DNA of 49,847 nucleotides from Nocardia veterana NBRC 100344 (GTDB taxonomy: Bacteria; Actinomycetota; Actinomycetes; Mycobacteriales; Mycobacteriaceae): the NCBI RefSeq assembly GCF_000308855.1, contig NZ_BAGM01000116.1:1-49847 (forward strand), in the 5' to 3' direction. The notes under the pieces are model-generated. The model ran no database searches and was not told the DNA's origin. It worked only from the letters and a program-made list of their open reading frames with translations. Positions within the stretch are counted from its first letter, which is position 1. Each line of letters opens with the position of its first letter. The translations under genes were made by a program, and so were the position numbers. Positions 37,901-44,990 of the stretch are shown in pieces.

Positions 37901-40900
37901 GGGGCACGACCACGGCGACGACCGTTTCCGGGCGGGCGCCGCGCTCGGCCAGCTGCCCGGCCACCCGGTCGGCGCGCCGCGCGAGTTCCCGGTAGGTGAG
38001 GGTGTGTCCGTCGGCGCGCACCGCGGGCGCGTCGGGGTGGGTGCGGGCGGTGGCGGCGAGGATGTCGCGCAGGGTGCGACCGGGTGCGGTGGCGGCGCGG
38101 CGGATCGAGCGCAGTTCGGCGCGTTCGGTGTCGGCGGTGGCGGTGACGGCGGCGACCGTGGCGGTGGGGTCGGTGGCCAGGCGGGTCAGGATCAGATCGA
38201 ACCGGTCCAGCAGGGTGTGCGCGGCGGCGGCATCGAAGCGGTCGCAGGCGTAGCGCAGCATCACCGTGTGAGTGGGCGCGGCGGTGGTCGCGGTGTCGCG
38301 GTGCGGGCGTGGTGGGGTGACCTGCAGGCTCAGCGGATACGGGGTGGCGTCGTGGGCGTCGACGTCGACCAGCCGCAACCCGGCGTCGGTGAGGTTGCGG
38401 GCCAGCTGGTCGCGGTCCAGCGGGTAGGACTCGAGGACGGTGACCGTGTCGAACATGTCACCGAAGCCGGTGGCGCGCTGCAGATCCGCCAGTCCGAGGT
38501 GGCGGTGGTCGAGGGTGGCGGCCTGTTCGGACTGCACCCTGGTCAGCAGGTCGGCGACGGTTTCGCCGGGGTCGAGCGTGATCCGCACGGGCAGCGTGTT
38601 GATGAACAACCCGATCATGCGTTCCACGCCGGGCAGCTGCGGCGGCCGGTCGGAGACGGTGTTGCCGAAAACGATGTCGGCGCGGCCGGTCAACACGGTC
38701 AGCAGCAGCGCCCACGCCGCCTGCACGGTGGTGTTGGCGGTGACGCCGTAGCGGCGCGACAACTCGGCGATCGCGGCGGTCGTGTCGGCGGACAGGCTGC
38801 GCTCGACCGCGTCGTTGTCGGCGGGCGCGGTCCGGTCGGGCCGCCCGGTGACCAGCGTGGGAGTTTCCAGACCGGCCAGCTGATGCTGCCAGGCGGCGAC
38901 GGCGGCGTCGCGATCCTGGGCGTGCAGCCACTGCAGATAGTCGCGATACGAGCCGGCGGCGGGCAGGGCGGCGGGGTCGGCGTCGGCGGTGTAGAGGGTG
39001 AGCAGTTCGTGGATCAGCAGCGGCATGGACCAGCCGTCGAGCACGATGTGGTGGTTGGTGAGCAGCAGGTCGAATTCGGTGCGGCCGGTGCGGATCAGAT
39101 GGAACCGCAGCAGCGGCGGGTGGGCGGTGTCGAACGGGGCCGCGGCCGCGGCGGTGAGGCGGCGGCGTTCCCGGTCGCGTTCGCCGGGGTCGGCGATATC
39201 GGTCAGGTCGGCGTGCCGCCAGTCGGCGCGGACCCCGCCGACCACGATCTGGCGTGGCCCGTCGGCGCTGTCGACGAATGCGGTGCGCAGGCTGTCGTGC
39301 CGGTCGAGCAGGGCCTGCGCGGCGCGGTGCATCCGGTCCGGGTCGAGGTGCCCGGCCAGGGCGAGCGTCGCCTGCACGGTGTAGCCGTCGGCGCCGTCAC
39401 GGTCGTAGATCGCGTGGAACAGCAGCCCGGATTGCAGGGCGGTCAGCGGCCACACGTCGGTCAGGGTCGGATATTGCAGCAGCCACCGGTCGATCTCGTC
39501 CTGGGTCGGTGCGGCCAGCGGGAAATCCGAGGGCGTGTAGCCGCCGGCGGTGTCGGTGCGGGCGTGGCCGGCCAGCCCGCGCAGGGCGTGCACCCACAGT
39601 CCGGCCAGTTCCTCGACCTCGTCGGCGGTCAGCACGTCGGTGGCGAATTCCCAGGTGGCGTCGAGTTCGAGCCCGTCGGGGCCCGGTTCGGCGATCGCGT
39701 TGACATCGAGCACGGCCGGCAGCGCCATGCGCGGGTCGACGGTGGCGGTCAGCGAGGTGAATTCGGTGGTGGGTGTCCACGGGCCGGTGTGCTCGTGGGC
39801 GGCGACCCGCCCGAGATAGTTGAACGCGAGCTGCGGTTCGCGCCACGGTGTGAGCGCGGCGGCCGCGTCGGGGTCGAGGTGGCGCAGCATGCCGTAGCCG
39901 ATGCCGTTGCCGGGGACGGCGCGCAGTTGTTCTTTGACCCGTTCGACGGCACGGCCCGCGGCGGGGCCGCCGGCGAAGGCGTCGTCGGCGTCGATACCGG
40001 TCAGGTCGAGCCGGACCGGGAAGCGGGTGGTGAACCAGCCGACGGTGGCGCTGAGGTCGGCGCCCGGCACGGCGAGTTCCTCGCGGCCGTGTCCTTCCAG
40101 CGCGATCAGTTCGGTCGCCGCGGCACGGCCCCGCCGCTGCCGCCACTGCCCCAGCGCCAGCGCCAGCGCCGCCAGCAGCGGATCGTTGGGGGTGCCGTGG
40201 AAGCGGGCCGGGACGGTGGTCAGGACCGTGTCGGCGATATCGGCGGGGACGCGGACTCGGACACGGTCGGCGGTGGCGGCGGTATCGCGGGCGGGATCCA
40301 GCGGCCGGGCGCCGAGCAGCTGCTCCCCCGGTGTGAGGATCGATGTCCACAGCGCGAGTTCGGCCGCGGCGCGCCCGGGCGCCTGCTCGACCAGGCCGTG
40401 GCTCCACCGCCGCACCGATGTGGTGGCGGGACCGAAATGCGGTTCGGCGCCGGCCACGATCTGCTGCCAGGCCGCGGCCAGGTCGGCCAGCACGATCCGC
40501 CACGACACGGCGTCCACGGCGAGGTGGTGGATCACCACCCACATCAGGTCCCCGGCCGCCGCGTCGGTCATCCACACCGCCTGCACCAGCACACCGGCGG
40601 CCGGGTCCAGCCGGTCGGCGGCCGCCTGCAGGTGGGCGTCGATCTCGGCGGCGTCACGGCGGTGCAGCCGGACCCGCCGCAGCACCGTCGTGGGATCGAC
40701 CGCGCCCGGGGCGGCCACCTCGATGTGCGGCTCGGCCGAGCCCGCGCCGCGCAGCACGGCCCGCAGCATGTCGTGCCGGTCGAGGACCGCGCCCAGCGCG
40801 GCGACCAGGTCGTCGGCGTCGAGACCGTCGGGTAGTTGCACGAGGGTGGCCTGCGCGAACCGGTCGACGTGGCCGCGGGCCAGCATCGCGTACACGATCG

Positions 40901-43900
40901 GGGTCGACGGCAGCGGCCCGACCGCGCCGCCGGGCAGCTCGGTCAGCTGGGGTCCGCCGCCGGCGTCGGTGGCGACGGCGGCCAGCGCGGCGACGGTTTT
41001 GTGTTCGAACACGTCCTGTGTGGAGAAGGTCAAGCCGGCGGCCTTGGCGCGGGCCACCAACTGGATCGACAGGATGCTGTCGCCGCCGAGGGCGAAGAAG
41101 CTGTCGTCGGCGCCGACGTCGGGCACGTCGAGGATGTCGGTGAACAGCTGCGCCAGCGTGATCTCGCGCGGGGTCGACGGCGCCCGCCCGGCCGGTGCCG
41201 TCCCGAACGCGGGCGCGGGCAGGGCGGCGCGGTCGAGTTTGCCGAACGCGTTGACCGGCAACGCGTCCAACGCCATGATGACCGCCGGCACCATGTGCGG
41301 GGGCAGGGCGTCGCGGGCGAAGGACTGCAGTTCCAGCGGGTCGAGGCGGCGCCCGTGCACCGGCACCACGTACGACGCCAGCACCGTGGTGTCGGCGTTG
41401 TTGCGCACCGGGATCGTGACGGAGATGTCGACGTCGGGATGGGCGGTCAGGGCGGCGTCGATCTCGCCGGGCTCGATGCGGTAGCCGCGGATCTTGACCT
41501 GGAAATCGCTGCGCCCCGCCAGCTGCAGCTGCGGTGCCGTGGTGTCGCCGATCCAACGCGCCCGGTCCCCCGTCCGGTACATGCGTGCACCGGGTTCACC
41601 GTAGGGGTCGGCGACGAACCGGGCCGCGGTTTCGCCGAACCGATGACTGTAGCCGCGGGCCAGTCCGGGCCCGGACAGGTACAGCTCCCCCGTGGTGCCG
41701 GGCGGCACGGGTTGCAGCCCGTGGTCGAGGATCAGCGCCGAGATGCCGCGCACGGGTCCGCCGACGGTGAGCTCACCGTCGGCGGTGATGGCCGCGCTCG
41801 CGGCGGTGATGGTGGTTTCGGTGGGCCCGTACTCGTTGACCATGACCGCGTGCGGTGCCCACCGCTCGATGACGTGCGGCGGGCACACGTCGCCGCCGAC
41901 GACCACGACCCGCAGGTCGGGCAGGTGTTCGGGGTCGACGGTCGCCAGCATCGCCGGGGTCAGGGTCAGGTGGGTGACGTGTTCGTCGGCCAGCAGCCGG
42001 GTCAGCGGTTCGCCGCCGATCACGTCGGGCGGCACGAGCAGCAGGGTCGCGCCGCGGGCGAAGCAGAGCAGGAACTGTTCGAGCGCGGCGTCGAAACTGG
42101 GCGACAGCGCATACGACACCCGGGCGGTGGCGTCGATATCGCAGGCCCGGCTGCGGTCGGCGATCAGGTTCGCCAGCCCGGTGTGGGTGACCTGAACGCC
42201 TTTGGGGGCGCCGGTGGAGCCGGAGGTGTAGGTGATGTAGGCGAGGTCGGCGGGGCGCAGCGGGCGGATGCGGTCGGCGGCGGTGATCGGGGTGGTCGCG
42301 GTCGCCGCGCAGGCGGCGGCGGTGGCGGGGTCGTCGACGACCACCTGCCGCAGTGCCCGCGGGAGCCGACCGCGGTAGGCGCCGATGGTGATGCCGACGT
42401 GGGCGCCGCTGTCACCGAGCATGTGTTCGATGCGTTTGGCCGGATAGTCGGGGTCGACCTGCACGATCGCGGCGCCGGTCTTGGCGACCGCCCAGGCGGC
42501 GACGATCGATTCGACCGAGCGGCGCAGCACGATCGCGACGGTGTGGTCCGGTCCGCACCCGAGCGCGATCAGATGCCGCGCGAGCCGGTTGGAGCGGGTG
42601 TCGAGTTCGCCGTAGGTGAGCCGCACACCGGGGGCGGCGATCGCGTCGGCGTCGCGGTGCCGGCGGGCGGTGTCGGCGAGAATGTCGGCCAGCAGCCGGG
42701 TACCGGCGGTCTCGGCGCCGCGCACGGGCACCAGGTCGGCCTGTTCCCGCGGCTGCAGCAGGGGCAGCCGGTCGACCCGGAATTGTGGTCCGCGGGCGAG
42801 GAATTCGTGCAGGAACCGCAGGAACCGGGCGTGGTGGGTGGCGAGTTCGTCCGGGCTGTAGCTGTTCGGGTTGCCCTGGAAGTCGATGTGGGTGCTGTCG
42901 CGGCCCGCGCCCGGGTAGATGTTGACGAACAGGTCCGCGGTCGGCCCGGAGGTCAGCACGTGTAGGCGGCCGACGGTGTCACCGAAGACGACGTCGTTGT
43001 CGATCATCATCAGGTTCACCGCGGGTCCGAACGACGCCGCCTCGTCGCGGGCGATGCCCATATCGCCGAAGATGTCTTCCTGCCGGTAGCGCTGGCGGCG
43101 CAGCGCGCTGGTCAGCTCGCTCTGCACGGCGTCGACGAGGGCGCCGGTGTCGCGGTTGTCGACGCGGATGCGCAGCGGGACCACGTTGGCGACCATGCCG
43201 CCGGAGCGGCGCAGCATCGCCGAGTGGCGTCCGGAGACCGGCAGGCTCAGCAGCACTTCGGTGCTGTCGGTCATCCGGGCCAGGTAGGCGGCGAAGGCCG
43301 CGACGACGATCGGGGTGACGCTGGTGTGGCGTTCGGCGACGGTGTCGTCGAGCAGGCGCGCGGTGTCGGGATCCAACGGTGCGCTGACCAGCGCGGGATG
43401 GATGGTCGGTTTGCTCACCCGTCCGGCGAGGCTGACCACGGGCGGGGCGCCGGCCAGATGCTCGGTCCAGTAGGCGCGGTCGTTGTCGAACCGGGTCGAG
43501 CCGCGGTAGGCCAGGTCCTGCTCGGTGATCTCGCGCAGGTCCTTCGCCGCGGCCGGTGCGGGCTGTTCGCCGCGGATCCAGGCGTTGTAGAGCTCGGTGA
43601 TGCGTTGCAGCATCGTCACCGCGGCGAATCCGTCGAGGGCGATGTGGTGGGCGCGCTGATACCACAGGTAGTGGTCGGCGCCGACCTGGAAGATGATGCT
43701 GACCATCAGGTGGTCGCTGCGCAGATCCAGTGGGGCGGAGTAGTCCTCGGTCATCATCCGGTGCGCGGTGGCGACCGGGTCGCTGTGGCGGCGCAGGTCG
43801 AGCACCCGGATGGGGGCGCCGCGCAGGTCGTCGACGAATTGGCAGGGTTCCCCGTCGACCTCGATCAGATGCAGGTGTCCGGACCCGAATTCGATGCTGG

Positions 43901-44189
43901 CGGTCCGGCAGGCCTCGACCAGCAATTCGGTATCCAATTCGCCGACGATGTCGACATATTGGGCGACCGATATCGGTGAGGAACCCGCGAGGTGCTGGGC
44001 GAACCAGATGCCGCGCTGCGCCGCGGTGAGTTTGAATATCCGTTCCGGGCTCGGCGGGGTGAGGTTTCCCGGCCCGGCCGGGCGGGTATCACCGGTGAAG
44101 AGCGGATGACCGGTGTGTCGAGAGGGCCCGATGTGCGGTGACCTCGGCTCCTGCTGATGGCTGCCGAAGTTGCTCTTGAATTGCGTCAC
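25995..44189 (-). CDS. Five-module nonribosomal peptide synthetase with terminal thioesterase
   Basis: 6064 aa, GTG at 44189 with GGAGG upstream. Domains with approximate residues: C1 53-490, A1 500-1000, T1 (serine 1038), E1 1085-1550 (HHLAVDAVSW, GIGYGM); C2 1575-2010, A2 2020-2530, T2 near 2568; C3 2650-3080 (HHVILDGW), A3 3090-3590, T3 near 3634; C4 3690-4110 (HHIAADGQS), A4 4150-4650, T4 near 4697; C5 4750-5190 (HHIAGDGSS), A5 5200-5690, T5 near 5747; TE 5800-6064 (GWSLGG). C1 begins like EntF (TAAQRGIWFAQHL), so the chain is probably primed with an acyl group from a carrier in trans. Pocket residues by eye (235, 236, 239, 278, 299, 301, 322, 330, 331): A1 DAETVGEIT (basic residue likely), A2 DASIAVHIW, A3 DAFVAALIW, A4 DAMFFGFVY, A5 DVWSLGLVH (hydroxy amino acid possible). 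The product is an unknown pentapeptide with a first D-residue. No MbtH, oxygenase or exporter is adjacent. Confidence 0.95.
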   Translation of the reverse strand: MTQFKSNFGSHQQEPRSPHIGPSRHTGHPLFTGDTRPAGPGNLTPPSPERIFKLTAAQRGIWFAQHLAGSSPISVAQYVDIVGELDTELLVEACRTASIEFGSGHLHLIEVDGEPCQFVDDLRGAPIRVLDLRRHSDPVATAHRMMTEDYSAPLDLRSDHLMVSIIFQVGADHYLWYQRAHHIALDGFAAVTMLQRITELYNAWIRGEQPAPAAAKDLREITEQDLAYRGSTRFDNDRAYWTEHLAGAPPVVSLAGRVSKPTIHPALVSAPLDPDTARLLDDTVAERHTSVTPIVVAAFAAYLARMTDSTEVLLSLPVSGRHSAMLRRSGGMVANVVPLRIRVDNRDTGALVDAVQSELTSALRRQRYRQEDIFGDMGIARDEAASFGPAVNLMMIDNDVVFGDTVGRLHVLTSGPTADLFVNIYPGAGRDSTHIDFQGNPNSYSPDELATHHARFLRFLHEFLARGPQFRVDRLPLLQPREQADLVPVRGAETAGTRLLADILADTARRHRDADAIAAPGVRLTYGELDTRSNRLARHLIALGCGPDHTVAIVLRRSVESIVAAWAVAKTGAAIVQVDPDYPAKRIEHMLGDSGAHVGITIGAYRGRLPRALRQVVVDDPATAAACAATATTPITAADRIRPLRPADLAYITYTSGSTGAPKGVQVTHTGLANLIADRSRACDIDATARVSYALSPSFDAALEQFLLCFARGATLLLVPPDVIGGEPLTRLLADEHVTHLTLTPAMLATVDPEHLPDLRVVVVGGDVCPPHVIERWAPHAVMVNEYGPTETTITAASAAITADGELTVGGPVRGISALILDHGLQPVPPGTTGELYLSGPGLARGYSHRFGETAARFVADPYGEPGARMYRTGDRARWIGDTTAPQLQLAGRSDFQVKIRGYRIEPGEIDAALTAHPDVDISVTIPVRNNADTTVLASYVVPVHGRRLDPLELQSFARDALPPHMVPAVIMALDALPVNAFGKLDRAALPAPAFGTAPAGRAPSTPREITLAQLFTDILDVPDVGADDSFFALGGDSILSIQLVARAKAAGLTFSTQDVFEHKTVAALAAVATDAGGGPQLTELPGGAVGPLPSTPIVYAMLARGHVDRFAQATLVQLPDGLDADDLVAALGAVLDRHDMLRAVLRGAGSAEPHIEVAAPGAVDPTTVLRRVRLHRRDAAEIDAHLQAAADRLDPAAGVLVQAVWMTDAAAGDLMWVVIHHLAVDAVSWRIVLADLAAAWQQIVAGAEPHFGPATTSVRRWSHGLVEQAPGRAAAELALWTSILTPGEQLLGARPLDPARDTAATADRVRVRVPADIADTVLTTVPARFHGTPNDPLLAALALALGQWRQRRGRAAATELIALEGHGREELAVPGADLSATVGWFTTRFPVRLDLTGIDADDAFAGGPAAGRAVERVKEQLRAVPGNGIGYGMLRHLDPDAAAALTPWREPQLAFNYLGRVAAHEHTGPWTPTTEFTSLTATVDPRMALPAVLDVNAIAEPGPDGLELDATWEFATDVLTADEVEELAGLWVHALRGLAGHARTDTAGGYTPSDFPLAAPTQDEIDRWLLQYPTLTDVWPLTALQSGLLFHAIYDRDGADGYTVQATLALAGHLDPDRMHRAAQALLDRHDSLRTAFVDSADGPRQIVVGGVRADWRHADLTDIADPGERDRERRRLTAAAAAPFDTAHPPLLRFHLIRTGRTEFDLLLTNHHIVLDGWSMPLLIHELLTLYTADADPAALPAAGSYRDYLQWLHAQDRDAAVAAWQHQLAGLETPTLVTGRPDRTAPADNDAVERSLSADTTAAIAELSRRYGVTANTTVQAAWALLLTVLTGRADIVFGNTVSDRPPQLPGVERMIGLFINTLPVRITLDPGETVADLLTRVQSEQAATLDHRHLGLADLQRATGFGDMFDTVTVLESYPLDRDQLARNLTDAGLRLVDVDAHDATPYPLSLQVTPPRPHRDTATTAAPTHTVMLRYACDRFDAAAAHTLLDRFDLILTRLATDPTATVAAVTATADTERAELRSIRRAATAPGRTLRDILAATARTHPDAPAVRADGHTLTYRELARRADRVAGQLAERGARPETVVAVVVPRSAELVIALWAVARTGAAFLPLDPANPAERLADLLADSHTTLGVTTAAAAHQLPDTIAWVRADTDNAAAGPAAHPAALRLDHAAYLIYTSGSTGTPKAVHLTHRGLAALAAEQGDAFAVDPAATVLQVASPGFDACVSELLLAHAHGACLVVAPPQIYGGPALEQLVRDHRVTHAIITPSVLNTMDPGQVPTLTTVAVVGEATGADTVTRWAPGRRLLNHYGPTETTIWATGSPALTPGEPVTIGTPIGGMSASVLDMWLRPVPIGVAGELYLRGPALARGYAGRPAVTASRFVADPESARGERIYRTGDSVRWIRTATGPALEYLGRSDQQVKIHGLRIEPGEIDARLVRHPTVAAAATVARPGPAGEPVLISYVVAAPATTIDPAALHADLDTALAHYMNPTAIVELDELPRTAVGKIDRKALQQLEFRPEDQTGRAPATPAEELMAKLFAEVLHLDTVSADGNFFALGGDSIVSMRLVALARAAGLTLTPRDVFEGKTVAALAALVHDTVDTTVDTRLHLPAHHAEQRPARPGDFPLVTLTRPDIERLERRYPGLADIWPLSPLQAGIRFHAGYDPDTAGTYTVQTTVAFTGPVDGLRLRCAAQAVIDRHDILRAAFADTSAGPCQIVLGHAEVRFRQIDLTDEPPTTADLDRIAADDAAAGFDLTAPPLIRFTLARIRPDSYRLLVTNHHVILDGWSMPLLMAELLEYYATPSHIDAAGPAPSYRDYLAWLHRQDLAAAKTAWVRELSDVDAPTRVARADTTTVAATAGEIGAVLTPQRVERLRRVAADTAVTVNTAIAAAWALTLHTLTGDTDVLFGSAVSGRPPELADVDKTLGMFLNTIPVRVPLDPAITVTDLLARIQDQHARMLDHHHLGLPDIHRSLGVTALFDTAIAFQSFPVDRPALQRLVAAAGLRIDDLTGVDATPYPLSLVIAPEHTEPDAPHGLRITLRYLDHAVDPAHARRILDRFTDHLDHIADQPATPLSRLHTPDTPAPARPPHRHTTPVTLTALLTATAAEYPDAVAATDDTTSLTYRELDAQANRLARLLLRRGVTRDSILAAVLPRSLDAVVTVWAAAALGTPFVPIDPKLPGDRITHLIDDSGATLAVTADDTPLPAVDRLALDDPATRLALATESAAPISDSDRGGPLTTDHTAYLVYTSGSTGTPKGVRVTHRGLADLVAAQRRLLDLDHTATVLQVASPSFDASLFELLMAHGCGARLVIAPPDVYGGPELAKLLRREHISHTVITPSALATIPTGGLDALRVLATAGEPVGPELVDRWADNRTMINLYGPTEATIWATASRPLTRTTPITIGTPAGPVATTVLDTWLRPVPDGVAGELYLLGPALADGYHRRTALTATRFLACPFAAPGTRMYRTGDIVRRTARGDLEFVGRNDFQVKIRGNRVELHEIDAVLAEHPDITYAVTVPRTTGGRPAVLVSYITTAPGADLDGNDIKNRLADTLPAYMVPAAVTVLDEIPLTPTGKLDRDRLPDPDLPARDFRAPTTWLEEVIARAYEQILDVDPVGADDDFFALGGDSLSAALVVARIGADLDRRIPVRSVFEEPTVAGLARLARTLGTTGRLPLTAGPRPDPVPLSLAQQRMWFLNRFEPDTAAYNIPVLLHLTGHLDTTALRAALDDVVTRHEVLRTIYPETGGQPHQTILDRAAVPLETAHLSPDTRATTLTEFVRRGFDVTTRPPLRVGLFDVTDDPAAHPDERHHLLVLVVHHIAADGQSMGPLARDVMTAYAARRAGQPPRQQPLPLQYADFAVWQRRMLGAPDDPTSALATQLDFWRTTLDRSPDRLDLPADRPRPAVASLAGGRVPVHIDHPLHTRLQELARAHGSSLFMVVHAALAVLLARLADTDDIVIGTPVAGRSEPGLDDLVGMFVNTLALRTPVDTGQPFTDLLARTRETDLQALDHADVPFERIVEELNPHRSTAHHPLFQVALAFQNTANIDLTLPDVTITRGDVDTGMCQFDLQLVIADTYTETGAAQGLSGMMMYARDLFDDTTVTTFVDRLHRILRAVADDPTTPVGDIDWLAPHEHHTLTTIVGPHPTGTPDTPLLPDALTTAVDHNPHGIAVVADDTHLTYTDLDQRSNQLARLLIAHGAGPETPVLVAAARSLESVLCWWAVTKTGAAYVPVDPAYPARRIQNMITDSGATLGLTVTAARTALPDGIDWITIDDPDTRTRIDTRPVTAVHDRHRTRPLHATDTAYIVFTSGSTGRPKGVAVTHTGIAGLLAAQRTHYGIDTGSRILHFASPSFDATLMEILFAVANAATLVIAPTGTYGGDDLAHLLRTRRVTHAFITPAALASVDPTGLDDLHSVFSGGEEVPAELVTRWAGTDTRHTRRFRIFYGPTETTVYATATRPLRPGDRTSIGTPLPGIRALVLDPRLHPVPTGVTGELYLAGPALARGYLNRSATNAARFVACPYATPGTRMYRTGDLVRWNRDGDIEFVGRNDFQVKIRGYRIELGEIDAVLNARTDIAFAATIARRDPDTPTMLVSYVVPVPGATVTSAELTDALTAALPTYMVPTAVMILDSIPLSPNGKLDRTALPAPVLQAKHFRAPASPVEEIVAGAFADTLGLHTPVGADDNFFDLGGNSLVATRVAARIGAALDTRVPVAMIFDAPTVTALAARAESHADTHRIALTAQPRPDHIPLSYAQQRMWFLNRFEPDTAAYSIPIVIRLTGHLDLDALRAALTDVITRHEVLRTIYPAVAGEPTQQVLPPAHAVEPLTITPLAETDLADALTGLVATVFDVTTTVPLRIRLFELAPDQWVLALVVHHIAGDGSSLTPLATDMATAYSARLAGRAPTWAPLPVQYADYALWQRRMLGSDDDPHSLLRSQIDYWTTQLADTPTLLSLPTDRPRPPVQSYAGATVPLTVDPDLHAALQHLARSHNTTLFMVFHAALAAVLARLAATDDITIGTPYAGRGEPELDHLVGMFVNTLVLRTHLTPDMTFTDLLDQVRTTDLAAFGHADVPFERLVEELNPPRSHAHHPLFQVMLAFQNLTDTEIELPELTLTAVDAAVDTSLFDLQITVADNYDDDGAPAGLTGGITYARDLFDPDTVTAIAARLHRLLRALVTDPTQVVHEVDLLSTAEHDNIRTRWNNTDHPLDPAETLASLFATAVPEHRDRTAITAGDRTLTYGEFAARVNRLARWLIARGVGPETLVAVHMRRSLDQVTALYAVHAAGGGYVPVDPDLPADRIDYMLATAAPVVVLTTLDGIDLTPYADTPVTDAERHAPLRPHNIAYVLFTSGSTGRPKGVAVPHGAAVNQIRWLSDEYALTRDDVVLQKTAATFDVSVWELFATLAAGARLVIARADGHTDPAYLAETIAAQQVTITSFVPSMLAVFAEAAPANTLTTVRALLVGGEAFGADAVAAVRRVLPDVELHNLYGPTEFTVHVTAHHVTATDQGSVPMGRPVWNARAHILDARLRPVPPGVAGELYLAGTQIARGYHARPVLTAERFVADPYTAGMRMYRTGDLVRWRRDGELEYLGRTDFQVKLRGLRIELGEIETVLAEHPSVARAIAVVHSSAAAAQLVAYLVPAAGATVDTDAVLAHAAAELPTYMVPGTVMVLDSVPLTASGKLDRARLPQPAAATGEYRAPTSWLETEVARAFEHVLGVPRVGADDDFYALGGNSLRSVQVVTELKKELHVEVPIAWMLSDPCPADLAKRIESGMRSGDGQPAAAAFGFDVLLPIRIGGDRAPLFCIHPASGLAWCYRAFGEHLAAGRPIYGLQAPQIGGDVPGPRTFEEIAHRYVEQIRAVQPQGPYYLLGWSLGGQLAHAVAAELRSAGADVALLAVLDAEADGIDAAEVPEATAGELISNLGPVMGIEGVGEDATAEEAAELITRRLGDGFAVDAATIERMTDAYNLSIRAASEWRPPVLDADMLYFTATRDRRSDAAGHRGWAGLVRGRIENIDIDAAHLEMTEPAVVAQIARIIDERLDG

Positions 44190-44367
44190 CGGACCTCCAT
44201 CGGTAGGTGATTGCCGCGACGCGGGATTCGGGTCGGCCGTTCGGCCGGAATGGCGAGCCGGATACCGCGGTGGAAAATGCCGAGAATTGTCGTGAACGAT
44301 CGCGTGCGGGCACGTCGAATTGCGCCCCGTCGCCGGGGCGGATATTCAGGAACAGGAAACTCCGGGT

Positions 44368-44544
44368 TCAGCCGTGGCGTTTGCGGTGTATCCGGTGATC
44401 ACGCAGTCGCCGCACCGCGGCGTCGATGCCACCCCGGGGGTCGAGCGGGTCGGCGGCGGCACCGCGCACCGGGCGCGTGGGAGCGCCCGGGCCCGTATGC
44501 GGGCCGGATTCGGCGACCGGATTACCCACATCGTTGGAATTCAT
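44368..44544 (-). CDS. Possible 58-aa peptide upstream of the NRPS
   Basis: The ATG at 44544 has AGAAGG 9 bases before it, and the frame ends 178 bp upstream of the NRPS start, on the same strand. The protein is hydrophilic, rich in Gly and Pro in the middle and in Arg and His at the end (RRLRDHRIHRKRHG). It is not an MbtH protein: the conserved tryptophans are absent. It could be a regulatory leader or a chance frame. Low confidence. Confidence 0.3.
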   Translation of the reverse strand: MNSNDVGNPVAESGPHTGPGAPTRPVRGAAADPLDPRGGIDAAVRRLRDHRIHRKRHG

Positions 44545-44990
44545 CGCGTTCAACCTTCTGGCACGTGATGTACCTCACGGCAGTGTGTCGTAGGTAGATT
44601 CGGCTGCCGTCCGGTCATGGATAAAAGTATTTTTCCGGTGTCGGCGCCGGTTTCGGCGCGAAGAACGGTCGATCAGCCGACCATCTCGGTTTCGAACGGG
44701 TCGAACAAGGCCATGACGGCGGGATTTCCGAAGGCCGTTACGAAATCGCGCTCTCCCGGGTGAATTCGTATCGAATCGGTTACGCACATCAATAATCACA
44801 GTGACCACACACCGGCGTGTCCCGGCAAATCGGGCGGCATCGCCCGGGTCGGCCGTGCCCACCGGAATTCACCCCCGGCGCCGACCTCCGCGCGTGCGGC
44901 GCCCCGCCGCGGGATCCCGCCCGCAGCTGGGGAAATCGGGATTCGTCAATCCGCCCCTGCGGGTTACTTGAATGAGTCATACTTCGGATC
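44545..44990. promoter_or_regulatory. Divergent control region between NRPS and furA-katG
   Basis: About 450 bp of lower GC without a convincing gene. A 13-bp inverted repeat ATTCG-TAT-CGAAT lies at 44764-44776. A TACCT/AGGTA pair spaced by 15 bp is at about 44570-44596. I looked for an IdeR-type iron box (TTAGG/CCTAA) and saw none. Promoters for the leftward NRPS unit and the rightward furA must be here. Confidence 0.45.
44972..44983 (+). promoter_or_regulatory. furA promoter and candidate FurA site
   Basis: The palindrome ATGAGTCAT (44972-44980) overlaps CATACT (44978-44983), a plausible minus-ten box only 7 bp before the furA GTG. That spacing implies a leaderless transcript, as described for mycobacterial furA. 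An AT-rich site in this position is where FurA is known to autoregulate. Confidence 0.5.

Noticed and set aside
37242..40835. A 3.6-kb plus-strand open frame antisense to the NRPS
   Set aside because: It is Gly-, Val- and Gln-rich without family motifs, and the opposite strand carries clear C, A and E domain motifs.
44575..44862. 95-codon minus-strand frame upstream of the NRPS
   Set aside because: Arg-rich and without a start context. It spans apparent regulatory palindromes.
44190..44990. MbtH-like gene or IdeR iron box near the NRPS
   Set aside because: I searched for the NPFDD and tryptophan pattern and for TTAGG/CCTAA repeats and found neither.
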